Below the pieces are notes generated by a model. The model was not told the origin of the DNA, searched no databases, and was given only the letters and a program-made list of their open reading frames with translations. Position numbers and translations under genes: made by a program. From Streptoverticillium olivoreticuli subsp. olivoreticuli (lineage in GTDB: Bacteria > Actinomycetota > Actinomycetes > Streptomycetales > Streptomycetaceae), in the NCBI RefSeq assembly GCF_003391135.1, contig NZ_CP031455.1, positions 682,001 to 746,000 of the forward strand: DNA of 64,000 nucleotides, written 5' to 3'. Of this stretch, positions 9,205 to 18,500 are shown piece by piece. Within the stretch, counting starts at the first letter, position 1. Every line of letters starts with the position of its first letter.

Positions 9205-9488
9205 CCAGTGCGCTATACGTTAAGAGTGGCAGGGAGAGAGATCTCCTTGCCTTTTCGTTTTCTCCGACGAACCGACCCGGACTCATGGCGGAGCCACGCA
9301 CCCTGGCATCGTCCGCGGAGTCCCCGGTTCATCGCGGCCTGCCGAGCGTCCTGCTGCCTCCGTCTCGGGCCGGGCCGTAGGGTCCTTGCCAGAGCACCCG
9401 CAGCACGCTGCCCGGAACCGACGAGGACACCGCACGCGTGTCCGGTCAGAACGAATCACGGGCGCGCCGGAACCCCTGGGGGACACGG

Positions 9489-10145
9489 ATGGAACGGGAA
9501 CAAAAACGGCCGCGCGGCATCACCAGACGCAGGCTGCTGATCGGAGGCGGCACCGCCGCGGCGGTCATGGGCACGACGGGATACGCGGGCCGGGACGGGC
9601 TCAGGAGATGGTGGTGGCGCACCGCGGGGCTGGAGAGGCCGCGTACGGACGGTGTTGTCGATCATGCGGGCGCGGAGTGGGCCGGCGCGTCGTCGGCGAA
9701 CTGGCGGCGGGCTCAGCGGCCTGCCGACTACGCGGTGGACCTGGTCGTCATCCACGTGGTCCAGGGCAGTTACGGCGACGCGCTGCGGGTGTTCCGCGAC
9801 CCCCTGCACAAGGCAGCCGCGCACTATGTCGTGCGCCAAGACGGTCACATCGCGCAGACCGTCCGCGAGCTGGACGTGGCCTTCCACTGCGGGAACCGGG
9901 AGTTCAACCAGCGCAGCATCGGGATCGAGCACGAAGGCCACGTGGACCGGCCCAGAGGCTTCACGGACGCGATGTACGCCGCGTCGGCCCATCTCACGGC
10001 CGGGATCTGCACCCGGTACGCGATCCCGGCGAACCGGGCGCACATCATCGCCCACTCCGAAGTGCCCGGCACCGACCACACCGACCCCGGACCCCACTGG
10101 GACTGGAACCGGTACCTCAAACTCGTTCAGGCAGCCGCCGGCTGA
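9489..10145 (+). CDS. Tat-exported N-acetylmuramoyl-L-alanine amidase (Amidase_2)
   Basis: 218 residues. The N-terminus has a twin-arginine type signal (ITRRRLLIGGGTAAAVMGTTGYA). The mature part is an Amidase_2/PGRP-like zinc amidase: VVIHVVQGSYGDAL (first zinc His), SAHYVV-like segment read here as AAHYVVRQDGHIAQ, VAFHCGNREFNQRSIGIEHEG, then AHSEVPGTDHTDPGPHWDW with the last zinc His and Asp. It would cut the amide between muramic acid and the stem peptide outside the cell. ATG 9489 was chosen because a GGGGGA run sits 5-6 nt upstream; a GTG at 9438 in frame is less likely and would bury the Tat signal. Confidence 0.85.
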   Translation: MEREQKRPRGITRRRLLIGGGTAAAVMGTTGYAGRDGLRRWWWRTAGLERPRTDGVVDHAGAEWAGASSANWRRAQRPADYAVDLVVIHVVQGSYGDALRVFRDPLHKAAAHYVVRQDGHIAQTVRELDVAFHCGNREFNQRSIGIEHEGHVDRPRGFTDAMYAASAHLTAGICTRYAIPANRAHIIAHSEVPGTDHTDPGPHWDWNRYLKLVQAAAG

Positions 10146-10329
10146 GACCTCCCGAACACCCCCCGCCGATCCGATGAAACGTCGCTGCCGCGCCGACTGG
10201 GCGTCTCCCGCTGTGCGTACGCGGGCCCTCGCCGGGGTGAGCCACCCCACGTAGGGCGCCGCGGATGGGTGAACACTCGGCCAATAAGATGGCCCGGTTA
10301 CTCCAGGAAGAAAGGCCACGGCGCCCAAG

Positions 10330-11268
10330 GTGACCCAGTCCCGCCCTCACACCCTGTTTTCCTTCGGCACGCTGATGGATGAGCGGGTCCAGACCGCGCT
10401 TTTCGGTCAAGCCGTACCCAGTTCCGCGGCGTCGCTGACGGGCTACACGACCAGGCCGCTGCCGATCACCGACCAATCCGTGATCACCACCAGCGGCCTC
10501 GAGGTACACCTGACCCTGTCACGGAAGGTCGGCGCCGTGGTCGAGGGCGCCATCCTGCACCTCACCGACCATGAACTCGCCGCGGCCGACGCCTACGAGG
10601 TCGACGACTACGCCCGCCGACGGGTTCTCCTCTCCTCCGGTGAGATCGCCTGGGCCTACCTGGATGCCAAACCGCTGCGCTCAGCAGCTCGCATTGTCAT
10701 CGTGGGCGACAGCATCGCCTACGGCCGCTGCGATCCGGACGGTGGATGGGCCGGCCGCCTGGCGGCCGCCCACATCGCCGGGAGCGAGGCCGAACACCGG
10801 GTCTTCAACCTGGCCATCCCCGGCAGCACCCTGACCGATGTCAGCGAGCAGACCCCCGCACTCCTGGCTCCTCGCCTGCCCGACACCCTTCTTGTCGCCG
10901 CCGGTATCAACGACTCCGCCCTTCCGCTCGCCACTGCACAGCCTCACAGCGACTGGCTGACGCACATCGCGGACAGTCTCGGCTCGCTGGCCGCCACGGC
11001 CCTGGACCACAACGCGCGACTCGTCGTCGCGGGACCGACATGGCTCGATGAATCGCGAACCCGCGACTACGAGGGTCTGCGATTCACCCACGCCCGAGCG
11101 CTGGCCCTGCGCGAGTTCTTGCGCACCTGGTGCGCCGAGAAGCACATCGACTACCTCGACATGTGGGAGCCGCTGCGCGACAACACCAAGCTGCTCACCG
11201 ACGGTCTGCACCCCACTCCCGACGGGCACCGGGCTCTCCATCGACACCTCGACGCCCTCAGCCGCTGA
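10330..11268 (+). CDS. Fusion of a GGCT-like domain with an SGNH/GDSL hydrolase
   Basis: 312 residues in one frame. Residues 1-115 look like a gamma-glutamylcyclotransferase (GGCT/AIG2) fold: LFSFGTLMDE at the start and DAYEVDDYARR carrying the expected acidic residue. Residues 120-312 are an SGNH hydrolase: block I IVGDSIAYG (Ser), block III AAGINDS (Asn), and block V DGLHPTPDGH (Asp and His). An SGNH enzyme hydrolyses esters or acyl groups; the GGCT part would act on gamma-glutamyl-amine-type bonds. Both sets of key residues are visible, so both halves may be active. The start is GTG 10330; the nearest strong purine run (AGGAAGAAAGG, about 10303) is rather far away. The substrate is unknown. 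Confidence 0.75.
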   Translation: MTQSRPHTLFSFGTLMDERVQTALFGQAVPSSAASLTGYTTRPLPITDQSVITTSGLEVHLTLSRKVGAVVEGAILHLTDHELAAADAYEVDDYARRRVLLSSGEIAWAYLDAKPLRSAARIVIVGDSIAYGRCDPDGGWAGRLAAAHIAGSEAEHRVFNLAIPGSTLTDVSEQTPALLAPRLPDTLLVAAGINDSALPLATAQPHSDWLTHIADSLGSLAATALDHNARLVVAGPTWLDESRTRDYEGLRFTHARALALREFLRTWCAEKHIDYLDMWEPLRDNTKLLTDGLHPTPDGHRALHRHLDALSR

Positions 11269-11326
11269 CAGCAGAGTTCCGCACTTGTACCCGCGGGCCG
11301 TCCGATCGCGTGTGTAGTGTCGGGAT

Positions 11327-12190
11327 GTGACGACGACCGCTGAACACGGGCAGGACGACGATGCCCATCCGTCCGGAGTCAAGGCGGAGTTGACCGGGCT
11401 GCCGGAGACGCTGTTATGGACCTTGTGGAACCGGGCCTGTGAGGCAGGGCACGCCGACCCGGTGCTGGACGATCCGATGGCCGAGGCACTGGTCCGAAAG
11501 CTCGACTACCCCTTCGTGGAACGGCTGGGGCCTCCGCATCCTCTCTTCTCCCAGGTGCAGGGGCTGCGTTCCCTGACCTTCGACCGCGCGGTACGGCAGT
11601 ACACCGACCGGCACCCCGAGGCGACCGTCATCGCGCTCGGCGAAGGTCTGGAGACCGGGTTCTGGCGCGTCGACAACGGACGGCTGCGCTGGTTGAGCGT
11701 CGACCTCCCGGAAGCCGTCGCGTTGCGGCGCGCCTTGCTGCCGGAGCACCCGAGGCTGCGGGTGCTCGCCCAGTCGGCCACCGACCTGAGCTGGCTCGAC
11801 GAGATCGACGCCCCGGAACAGGGCACGATCGTTACCGCGCAGGCACTGATGATGTACCTGCGGCCCCACGAGGTGAAGGAGATCATCGCCGCGTGCGCCG
11901 ACCGGCTGCCGGGCGGGGCGCTGATCCTGGACTCGATGCCCCGCTGGATCACCAAGCTGACCCGTGAAGGCAAGATCCGGATCGGCGAGCTGACCATCCC
12001 CCCGATGCACTGGTCGATGGCGCCCGATGAGCGCCCGCGGCTGTACTCGGCGCACCCGCGCATCGCGGACGTGCGGGCACTGACCATGGAGCGCGGCCGC
12101 GGGGTGACGGGCCGGCTCATCCAGTACCAGCACCTGATACCGGTCTTCCGGTCCATCTCCCCCGCGGTGACCCTCCTGCGGTTCGCCTGA
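11327..12190 (+). CDS. LCM-family (leucine carboxyl methyltransferase-like) O-methyltransferase
   Basis: 287 residues. It matches the LCMT/Ppm fold used by many actinomycete O-methyltransferases: VKAELTGLPETLLWTLWNRACEA near the start, LDDPMAEALVRKLDY, the SAM-binding region TVIALGEGLETGFWRVD, and the VDLPEAVALRRALLP block. A TTA leucine codon lies at 11414-11416, which in Streptomyces would place the gene under bldA tRNA control. It is convergent with the lipid polyketide operon (36 nt between stops), so it may or may not belong to that pathway. Start GTG 11327. Substrate unknown; could be a carboxylate of a secondary metabolite. Confidence 0.8.
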   Translation: MTTTAEHGQDDDAHPSGVKAELTGLPETLLWTLWNRACEAGHADPVLDDPMAEALVRKLDYPFVERLGPPHPLFSQVQGLRSLTFDRAVRQYTDRHPEATVIALGEGLETGFWRVDNGRLRWLSVDLPEAVALRRALLPEHPRLRVLAQSATDLSWLDEIDAPEQGTIVTAQALMMYLRPHEVKEIIAACADRLPGGALILDSMPRWITKLTREGKIRIGELTIPPMHWSMAPDERPRLYSAHPRIADVRALTMERGRGVTGRLIQYQHLIPVFRSISPAVTLLRFA

Positions 12191-12225
12191 AGCGCGCGGT
12201 CAGTGAGCTCCGTACTCCATGTCGG

Positions 12226-13290
12226 TCATGCCCCGGCTCCACTGCGTACCACGATCCGGTACGCGTTGGAGAACCCGGTGCGGCTGAGGAGCGGGGTGAG
12301 AAGCTGGTCCAGGCCGTACACACCGGCCAGCAGGGGGAAGGCCGACCAGAACAGGGCCGTGCGGGCCCTCAGTTGCAGACGGGTGGGCGGCTGGGCGTGC
12401 CAGGGGTCGTCGGCAGGCGGCAGAACGTGGCCGAGCATGAGAGCCGCCGCGCACGTCAGGTCGACCCCGGTGTGCGGTTCGTACCGTGCGACGGCGACGA
12501 CGGTGAAACCGAGTGATTCCAGTTCGCGGCGGAGGTTGGCGAACGGGATGAGGTGCAGGTGCTGGGGCTGGAGGTACGGAATCCACCAGCGGCCCAGGAC
12601 CCCGCTCATCGCGCTCTCGGGGTCCGGTACCTCGATGATCAGGCGACCGCCGGGGGAGAGAAGTGTCTTCGCGGCGGCCAGTTCCGCGCGCGGGTCGATG
12701 CTGTGTTCCAGGTAGTGGAACATGCTCACCACGTCGTACCGCCCCTCCAGCTTGGGGGCAAGTTCGGTGAGGAGGCCGCGGTACGCCTCGTCGATCCGGC
12801 CGTGGCGCTTGGCCTCCTCTACACCTGCGCTGAGGTCGAGGCCGTCGAAGACAGTGGTCGGATGGACCGTCCCGGCGGTCTGGGGGAAGTGCCCGTGCCC
12901 GGTGCCGATGTCCAGCCAGCGGCGGGGGGCACCGAACGGGAGGAGGGCGCGGGCGCTGGCGCGGTAGCGCTTGCGGCTGCCCCTGGAGCCGAAGAGCCAG
13001 TCCGCGTGGGCGACGCCGAGGCCGTCGTAGAAGTCCCGGTAGTAGAAGTCCAGCCCCTCGGGCGTGAGCTGAGGATTCTGGAAGGAGTGGGAGCAGTCGC
13101 GGCACTGGTCGACGACAAAAGTGCCGGGCTTGTGCTGGAGCAGGTCGACGGTGCGCAGCCTGGTGCGCAGCCGGGAGGAGCCGCACCAGGGGCACTCGGT
13201 GCGTTTCGGCGCGTGGAAGCGTTCCGTGCCGAGAGCGATTTCGCGCTGGTAGTCGACGCGGAGCCGGGCGACCTCCTGGGTACGGTTCAT
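12226..13290 (-). CDS. Zinc-ribbon class I SAM methyltransferase of the lipid polyketide operon
   Basis: 354 residues, last gene of the six-gene operon. N-terminal zinc ribbon: CPWCGSSR and CRDCSHSF (two CxxC pairs). Methyltransferase core: WLDIGTGHGHFPQ (motif I, about residue 122), FDGLDLS, MFHYLEHSIDP, and LSPGGRLIIEVPDPES. The C-terminal 80 residues contain a hydrophobic stretch (ALFWSAFPLLAGVYGLDQLL), which may hold it near membranes or a lipid substrate. Its ATG overlaps the glycosyltransferase stop (ATGA), implying coupled translation. Likely role: O-, N- or C-methylation of the sugar or lipid product. Family confident, substrate inferred. Confidence 0.85.
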   Translation of the reverse strand: MNRTQEVARLRVDYQREIALGTERFHAPKRTECPWCGSSRLRTRLRTVDLLQHKPGTFVVDQCRDCSHSFQNPQLTPEGLDFYYRDFYDGLGVAHADWLFGSRGSRKRYRASARALLPFGAPRRWLDIGTGHGHFPQTAGTVHPTTVFDGLDLSAGVEEAKRHGRIDEAYRGLLTELAPKLEGRYDVVSMFHYLEHSIDPRAELAAAKTLLSPGGRLIIEVPDPESAMSGVLGRWWIPYLQPQHLHLIPFANLRRELESLGFTVVAVARYEPHTGVDLTCAAALMLGHVLPPADDPWHAQPPTRLQLRARTALFWSAFPLLAGVYGLDQLLTPLLSRTGFSNAYRIVVRSGAGA

Positions 13291-14468
13291 GGTGTTCCTG
13301 GTTCCCCTTGTCGTATGGAGGCGGTGAATTCTTCGAGGTGCGTGGCGGCCGCGGCGGCGCCTCCCGCGGCGCGGAAGGATTCCCGTACGCGTCGGGCGGC
13401 CTCGCGGTACCGGGGGTCGGTGAGCACGCCGTCCAGCGCGGCGCCGATCGCATGGCGGTCGCTGCGGCCGAACCGGATGCGGATTCCGGCACCGGCCGTG
13501 GTGACCTGTGCGGCGATCACGGGCTGGTCGTCCCGGATCGGGGCGACGACCAGCGGCACCCCGCGCAGCAGGGATTCGGCGACGGTGTTGTGGCCTGCGT
13601 GGCAGACGACCGCCGACGCCCTTCGCAGCAGGGCGAGTTGCGGCATCCTTTTCACGGCCAGCACGGCATCGTCCGCGGTGCCGTCGAGTACCCCGCCCGG
13701 GTCGGCGATGACGGCTTGGACGTGCCGTGCGCGCTCCCGTACGGCTGCCGCGCACTCGGTGAGGAAGCGGTCGCCGATGTCGGTGTTGGCGGTGCCGAGG
13801 GAGACCAGGACGGTGTGCCGGCCGGGGTCCAGCCGCTCCCAGGGGAAGGGTGCCGGTTCGGGCCGCCGGTCGAGGGCAGGGCCCACGAAGCGGGTCTGCG
13901 CGGGCGCGGTGCACTCGCCTGTCAGGGCGGTGGTGGTGAAGGCGAGGACGAGGTCCGGCGAGAAGCGGGGGTCGTGGGTGCGGGACGGGTCGCCGAGGGT
14001 GCCGCGCAGCCCGGCCAGCAGGCCGTGGATCCACTCCTCCACCTTCGGCATTCCGGCGAGCGCGGCGGAGAACTCGGCGGAGGTGGTGGCGGAGGTCGCG
14101 CAGGGGATGCCGAGTCGTTCGGCCGTCAGGGCTCCGGCGAGGGCCTGTTGGTCGGCGACGATCACATCGGGGTGGAAGGCGTCGACCGCTCGCTCCACCC
14201 CGGGCGCCATTGCCAGTGCGAGCGGTCCGAGGAAGTCCTGCCACAGGAAGCGCAGCGCCGCGACACCGCGCAGTTCTGGAGGCCGGTGCAGGTCGCGGGG
14301 TGTCTCGCAGGGATGGATGCCGGCGCCGGGTCCCGCCAATTCTTCGAGGAGACCCGGCAGTCCGGCCCAGGCGACCCGGTGGCCGCGCCCGGTGAGTTCG
14401 GCGGCCACCGCGACGGCGGGGTTGATGTGTCCGACGAGTGGCGGCACCACGAAGAGGAACCGCCTCAT
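13287..14468 (-). CDS. GT1-family glycosyltransferase of the lipid polyketide operon
   Basis: 393 residues. GT-B fold of the UGT/MGT type: N-terminal acceptor domain starting RRFLFVVPPLVGHINPAVAVA, and a C-terminal nucleotide-sugar domain with VLVSLGTANTDIGDRF and the donor-binding motif VCHAGHNTVAESLLRGVPLVVAPIRDDQ (split here: VVCHAGHNTVAESLL, then GVPLVVAPIRDDQP). It would transfer a sugar from a UDP- or dTDP-donor to the polyketide/fatty acyl product. Overlaps the hydrolase stop and the methyltransferase start by 4 bp each. No sugar-biosynthesis genes are in the window, so a common cellular donor is likely. Confidence 0.88.
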   Translation of the reverse strand: MRRFLFVVPPLVGHINPAVAVAAELTGRGHRVAWAGLPGLLEELAGPGAGIHPCETPRDLHRPPELRGVAALRFLWQDFLGPLALAMAPGVERAVDAFHPDVIVADQQALAGALTAERLGIPCATSATTSAEFSAALAGMPKVEEWIHGLLAGLRGTLGDPSRTHDPRFSPDLVLAFTTTALTGECTAPAQTRFVGPALDRRPEPAPFPWERLDPGRHTVLVSLGTANTDIGDRFLTECAAAVRERARHVQAVIADPGGVLDGTADDAVLAVKRMPQLALLRRASAVVCHAGHNTVAESLLRGVPLVVAPIRDDQPVIAAQVTTAGAGIRIRFGRSDRHAIGAALDGVLTDPRYREAARRVRESFRAAGGAAAAATHLEEFTASIRQGEPGTP

Positions 14469-15259
14469 ACCCGGACGGCTTTCGCCTGGTGCCGGTGTCC
14501 CGCCCCGATCCAGTCGAGCATGAGCGACCCGACGGTCCGCGGGTCGCCCACGAGCACGGAGTGGCCATGACCTGCCACCCGGTGGGTGCGGCAGTTGGGG
14601 AGCAGGGACTCCAGCCAGGGCGCCATGTCGGCGAGGTCGGAGGTGCTCCCGTACACCGCGAGGACGGGCAGGTCGAGGTCCCGCCAGCGTTCCTCGGCGG
14701 GTATGCGGCTTGCCGCGATGTCGGCGGCGATCGTCGTCCCGCGCAGCAGCGGGCGGGCCCGGCGGGCGTGCCGGGCCTCGTGCCGGCCGTAGGTGTGCTC
14801 GAGCCAGGGCAGGCTCCGCTCGTCGCGGAGCCGGTGTGCCGTGTCCGCCAGCAGGGCGCTCATCTTCGCCGCCCAAGCCGCGGTGGGCGGTTCGGACTCC
14901 ACGACCAGGAGGCTGGCAACCCGGTCGGGGTGACGCAGGGCGTAGTCGAGGGCGACGGTGCCGCCGAAGGAGTTGCCGACCAGGTGAACGGGGCCTGCGG
15001 TGTGCGCGTCGTCAAGGAGCACGGCGAGGTCGCTGGTGAAGTCCTCCAGGCGGTAGCCGGTGGCCGGGCGTTCGCTGCGGCCGTGGCCCCGCTGGTCGTA
15101 CATCACCACGTCGTGCCCGGCCGCCGCGAGGGCCGCGGCCACCGTGAAGTAGTAGCTGGTCAAGTTGTCCATCGCGATGCCGTGCACCAGGACGACGGTG
15201 TCTCCGCCGGGCGGTCCGACGCGTACGGCGTTGAGGCGCGGGCGGCGGGCCGTTGTCAC
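14465..15259 (-). CDS. Alpha/beta hydrolase of the lipid polyketide operon
   Basis: 264 residues. Alpha/beta-hydrolase fold: VVLVHGIAMDN (oxyanion loop), YDQRGHGRSER, nucleophile elbow VGNSFGG with Ser, a lid region, VYGSTSDLAD (acid) and VAGHGHSV (His). Neither synthase has a thioesterase domain, so this protein is the best candidate for releasing the finished chain or for later ester hydrolysis. Start GTG 15259 chosen since it overlaps the ACP stop as GTGA, in line with every other junction of this operon. Confidence 0.83.
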   Translation of the reverse strand: MTTARRPRLNAVRVGPPGGDTVVLVHGIAMDNLTSYYFTVAAALAAAGHDVVMYDQRGHGRSERPATGYRLEDFTSDLAVLLDDAHTAGPVHLVGNSFGGTVALDYALRHPDRVASLLVVESEPPTAAWAAKMSALLADTAHRLRDERSLPWLEHTYGRHEARHARRARPLLRGTTIAADIAASRIPAEERWRDLDLPVLAVYGSTSDLADMAPWLESLLPNCRTHRVAGHGHSVLVGDPRTVGSLMLDWIGAGHRHQAKAVRV

Positions 15260-15576
15260 CCCGCACGCCCTGCGATGTAGCGGACCAGCTGCCCGACGGA
15301 GAGCTCGATGATCTCGGCGAGTTCGAGGGAGGCGAAGAAGGCCGGGAAGTCGACCCGGTCGCCGTAGCGGCGCCCGAGCTCGCCGGTGAGGGTGATCAGG
15401 TCGATGGATTCCAGGTCGAGGTCCTCGACGAAGCGGGTGTCCATGGTGACGGCCGTGTCCTCGAGGCCGATCTCGGGGAGCACGGAGTGCAGTGCCTCGG
15501 TGAGTTCGGCGAGGACGGCGCACTCGTCGGCTCCGGGGAGGGGGGTGACGGCGTCGGGTGCGGGGGTGGTGGTCAT
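15256..15576 (-). CDS. Discrete acyl carrier protein
   Basis: 106 residues. ACP fold with the phosphopantetheine site in VEDLDLESIDLITL; the Ser carries the arm. Acidic and of typical ACP size with a short N-terminal extension. It lies between the synthase 2 gene and the hydrolase, overlapping both by 4 bp. Synthase 1 already has one ACP domain, so this one may serve as a starter loader, as a second chain holder for a tailoring step, or for handing over to the glycosyltransferase. The PPTase domain at the end of synthase 2 could activate it. Confidence 0.88.
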   Translation of the reverse strand: MTTTPAPDAVTPLPGADECAVLAELTEALHSVLPEIGLEDTAVTMDTRFVEDLDLESIDLITLTGELGRRYGDRVDFPAFFASLELAEIIELSVGQLVRYIAGRAG

Positions 15577-18500
15577 GAGGGGTTCTCCTCGTGGTGCTGC
15601 CGGTGGGTGTCCGCGGTCCAGGCGACGATGTAGCGGCGGGGCCGCAGTCCCTCGGGGTTGGCGACCTCGGCGAGGGACACGGGGTGGGTGCGGCCGGAGG
15701 GGGTGCGGACCGTCAGGCGGTCGTCGTCGGTGGTGGTGACGCGGAAGTCGCGTGGTCTGCCCTGCAGTCCGGTGCCCTCGGCCTTGGCCGCGGCCTCCTT
15801 GGCCGTCCAGAAACGGATGAGGGTGCGCGCGTCGCCGCCGAGGCGGTCGAAGAGCGGGAGCTCCTCGGGGGCGAGGATCGCGTCGCGGGTCGCTTCCGGG
15901 CGCTCGGTGATCTCCTCGATGTCGATGCCGGCGGGCGCTGTGCCGGCCGGGCGGACCAGGGCGACGGCGGCTTCCGCGCAGTGGGCAAGGGACAGGTCCA
16001 GGGGTGGCAGTTCCCGGCCGTGGACCCCTTCCGGGTGCGGTCGGCCGCTGTCGTCGTTGCGCACCCGGATCTCGGCGGGGAAGACCGGGCCCGCGCCGTG
16101 CTGCCACAGATGGTGGCGCACGGCGTCCTTGGCGGCGATCCTGCCGAGCAGCCACTGCTGTCTGCCCCGCGGCGGGCGGGCGGCGTAGGCGTCGCGTTCG
16201 GCGCCGCCCAGCAGGTTGCGCATCATCAGCTCGCGGGAGGCCGGGTCGGGCCAGTACTCGAAGACCAGGTGCCAGCCACCGGGCCGGACCTGGGACAGGG
16301 TGCTGTGCTCGGGCCGGCGCCGGATGGCGTCGGTGGCGGGTGGTGAGTCGAACCGGCGGTCCTCCCAGCCGTTGATCTCGCACCAGACGGTTCCGCGGTG
16401 GCTGAGCTGGATGTCCGCCGCCAGCAGGGTCTCGGTGAGGGAGGTGATGCGGATGTGGCAGTCGAGGCGCTGGCCTGCTGCGGGTTCCGGGCCGTGGAAG
16501 CGGATTTCGCGGATCCCGACCGGGAGCACCACCGTGCGGTCGGGGTGAGTGGCCATCAGCCAGTAGCCGAGCAGCTGTCCGGCGTTGTCGAGGAGCGCAC
16601 CGGGGGCGGGCGGTGCGGTGAGCACGCCCCGGACGTGCCGCGCGCCGAGCGCGGTGATCGTGGTGACGCCCTGGAAGAGCGGGCCGTGGAACATCCAGCG
16701 TTCCTCGTACATCCGCCGGGCCGAGACGGTGGGCATCTCTTCGTCAGGTGGGAGGGGCCAGCGGGCGGGTGGTGCGGGGTGGCGGGGTGCCGTCTCGGTC
16801 TCGGCGCGCGCGTACCGGCCGAACTCCACGGTGTGGCGGTCCGGACAGCCGACGACGTTCCGTACGGTCATGGTCACGTCGACGGCCGGTTCGGCGACCA
16901 GCCAGGCGAGGAAGCGGGCGTCGCGGACGGCGACGGTGACACCGGGGCCGGGCGCGGCCACCACTTCGGTCATGCGCTGGATCATGGTGGTCGCGGGGAC
17001 CACCGGCCAGCGGTCGCCGATGTCGGGCCAGTCCGGCCGCTGGCGGTAGAAGCAGTGGTCGGTGAGGTACGGCATGGTGTCGAGGGCGATCCGGACCGTG
17101 GTGGTCCGGGCGGGGTCCGCCGCGGTGCGAAGCGCCGCCGGGCGGGAGGCCCTGGCTTCCGGGACCGCAGTGGCCGTCCGGGGGGCATCGTGTGCCGCGA
17201 AGAGGGCCACGGCCGCGTCGGCCGTCTCGGTCAGCAGGGCGCGCAGCTGTGCCGCCGCCGGGAACCGCCGTGCGGCGTCCTCGAGTTGTCCGGCCCCGGG
17301 TGCCGCCGTCCCCTCGCCGGTGAGCGCGCCGCGCAGTACCGTACGGAGCCGGTCGCGGGTGGCGGGTTCGAGGTGGACCGGCCCGGCGTCCAGGCCGAGC
17401 CGTACGCCCGGCCGGGCCGGCGCCGCGGACGGCGGCAGCGGAACGGTACCGGCGGCGCGGCCTCCTCCGGGGGCCAGGGCGGCGACGTCGGGTTCCGCCC
17501 CGTACGCCCACAGTCCGGCCACGGCGCGCCGCAGTTGGCCCAGGCCGTCGCCGCCGGTGGCCGCGGCCGTGACCGCCAGGTGCTCGCGTCCGGCGAGGAT
17601 GTCGCTGGTCAGGGCGGGCAGCTGGCCTTGGCCGGTCTGGACGAAGGCCCGGAACCCGGCCGCGTAGAGGGATTCGACGAGTCCGCGGAAGCGGACCGGC
17701 TCCAGAAGGTGGCGCACGGCCAGTTCACGGACCTCCGTCTCCTGGTGCGGGAACGGCGCGCAGGTCGTCCCCGACCAGACCGGCACCGAGGGCGGGTGCA
17801 GGGTGAAGCGCTGCATCGCCTCCCGGATCGGCCCCAGGTAGGGCGCCAGCATGGGCGTGTGGAAGCCGGACTCGAAGGGCAGCGCGCGGCCGAGTACGCC
17901 GTCCCGGCGCAGTCGTTCCGTCACCTTCTCCACCTGGGCCGCGGGGCCGCAGGCCACGGACTGGTGCGGGGCGTTGTCGTGGGAGAGCACCACCTCGCCG
18001 ATGCCGGCCAGGGCTGCCTCCACCTGGTCGGCGGGTGCCCCGAAGGCCACGAAGACCAGGTCCGGGACCTTAAGGGCCAAGGGGTCGAAGTCCCTCAGGA
18101 AGGCGTCCACTTCCTTGTCGGCGAAGATCCCGCCGACGGCCATGGCGGTCCACTCCCCCACGCTGTGCCCGGCCAGGGCGTCGGGGGCGACACCGGCTCG
18201 GCGCAGCGCGGTCGCCAGGAGCCGCCCGGCGTCGACGACACCGGCGCCGTGCTCGGCCACGTCGCCGACCCGGGCCTGCTGCCAGGTGGGCCGGGGCAGT
18301 CCGAAGTGGCGGGCGATGTCCTCGCCCTGAGGTGTGAACCCGGCTTCCAGGCCGGGGAAGAGGAAGGCGGTGCGGCCGCCACCAGCCGGTCCGAGCAGTG
18401 GGCGGGGGGCGAACCACACCTCGCGGCGGCCGCCCCAGGCCCGGCCGCGGGCGACCACCTTGCGGGCCAGCGCGAGGCGTTCGGCCATGGGCCCGGCCAC

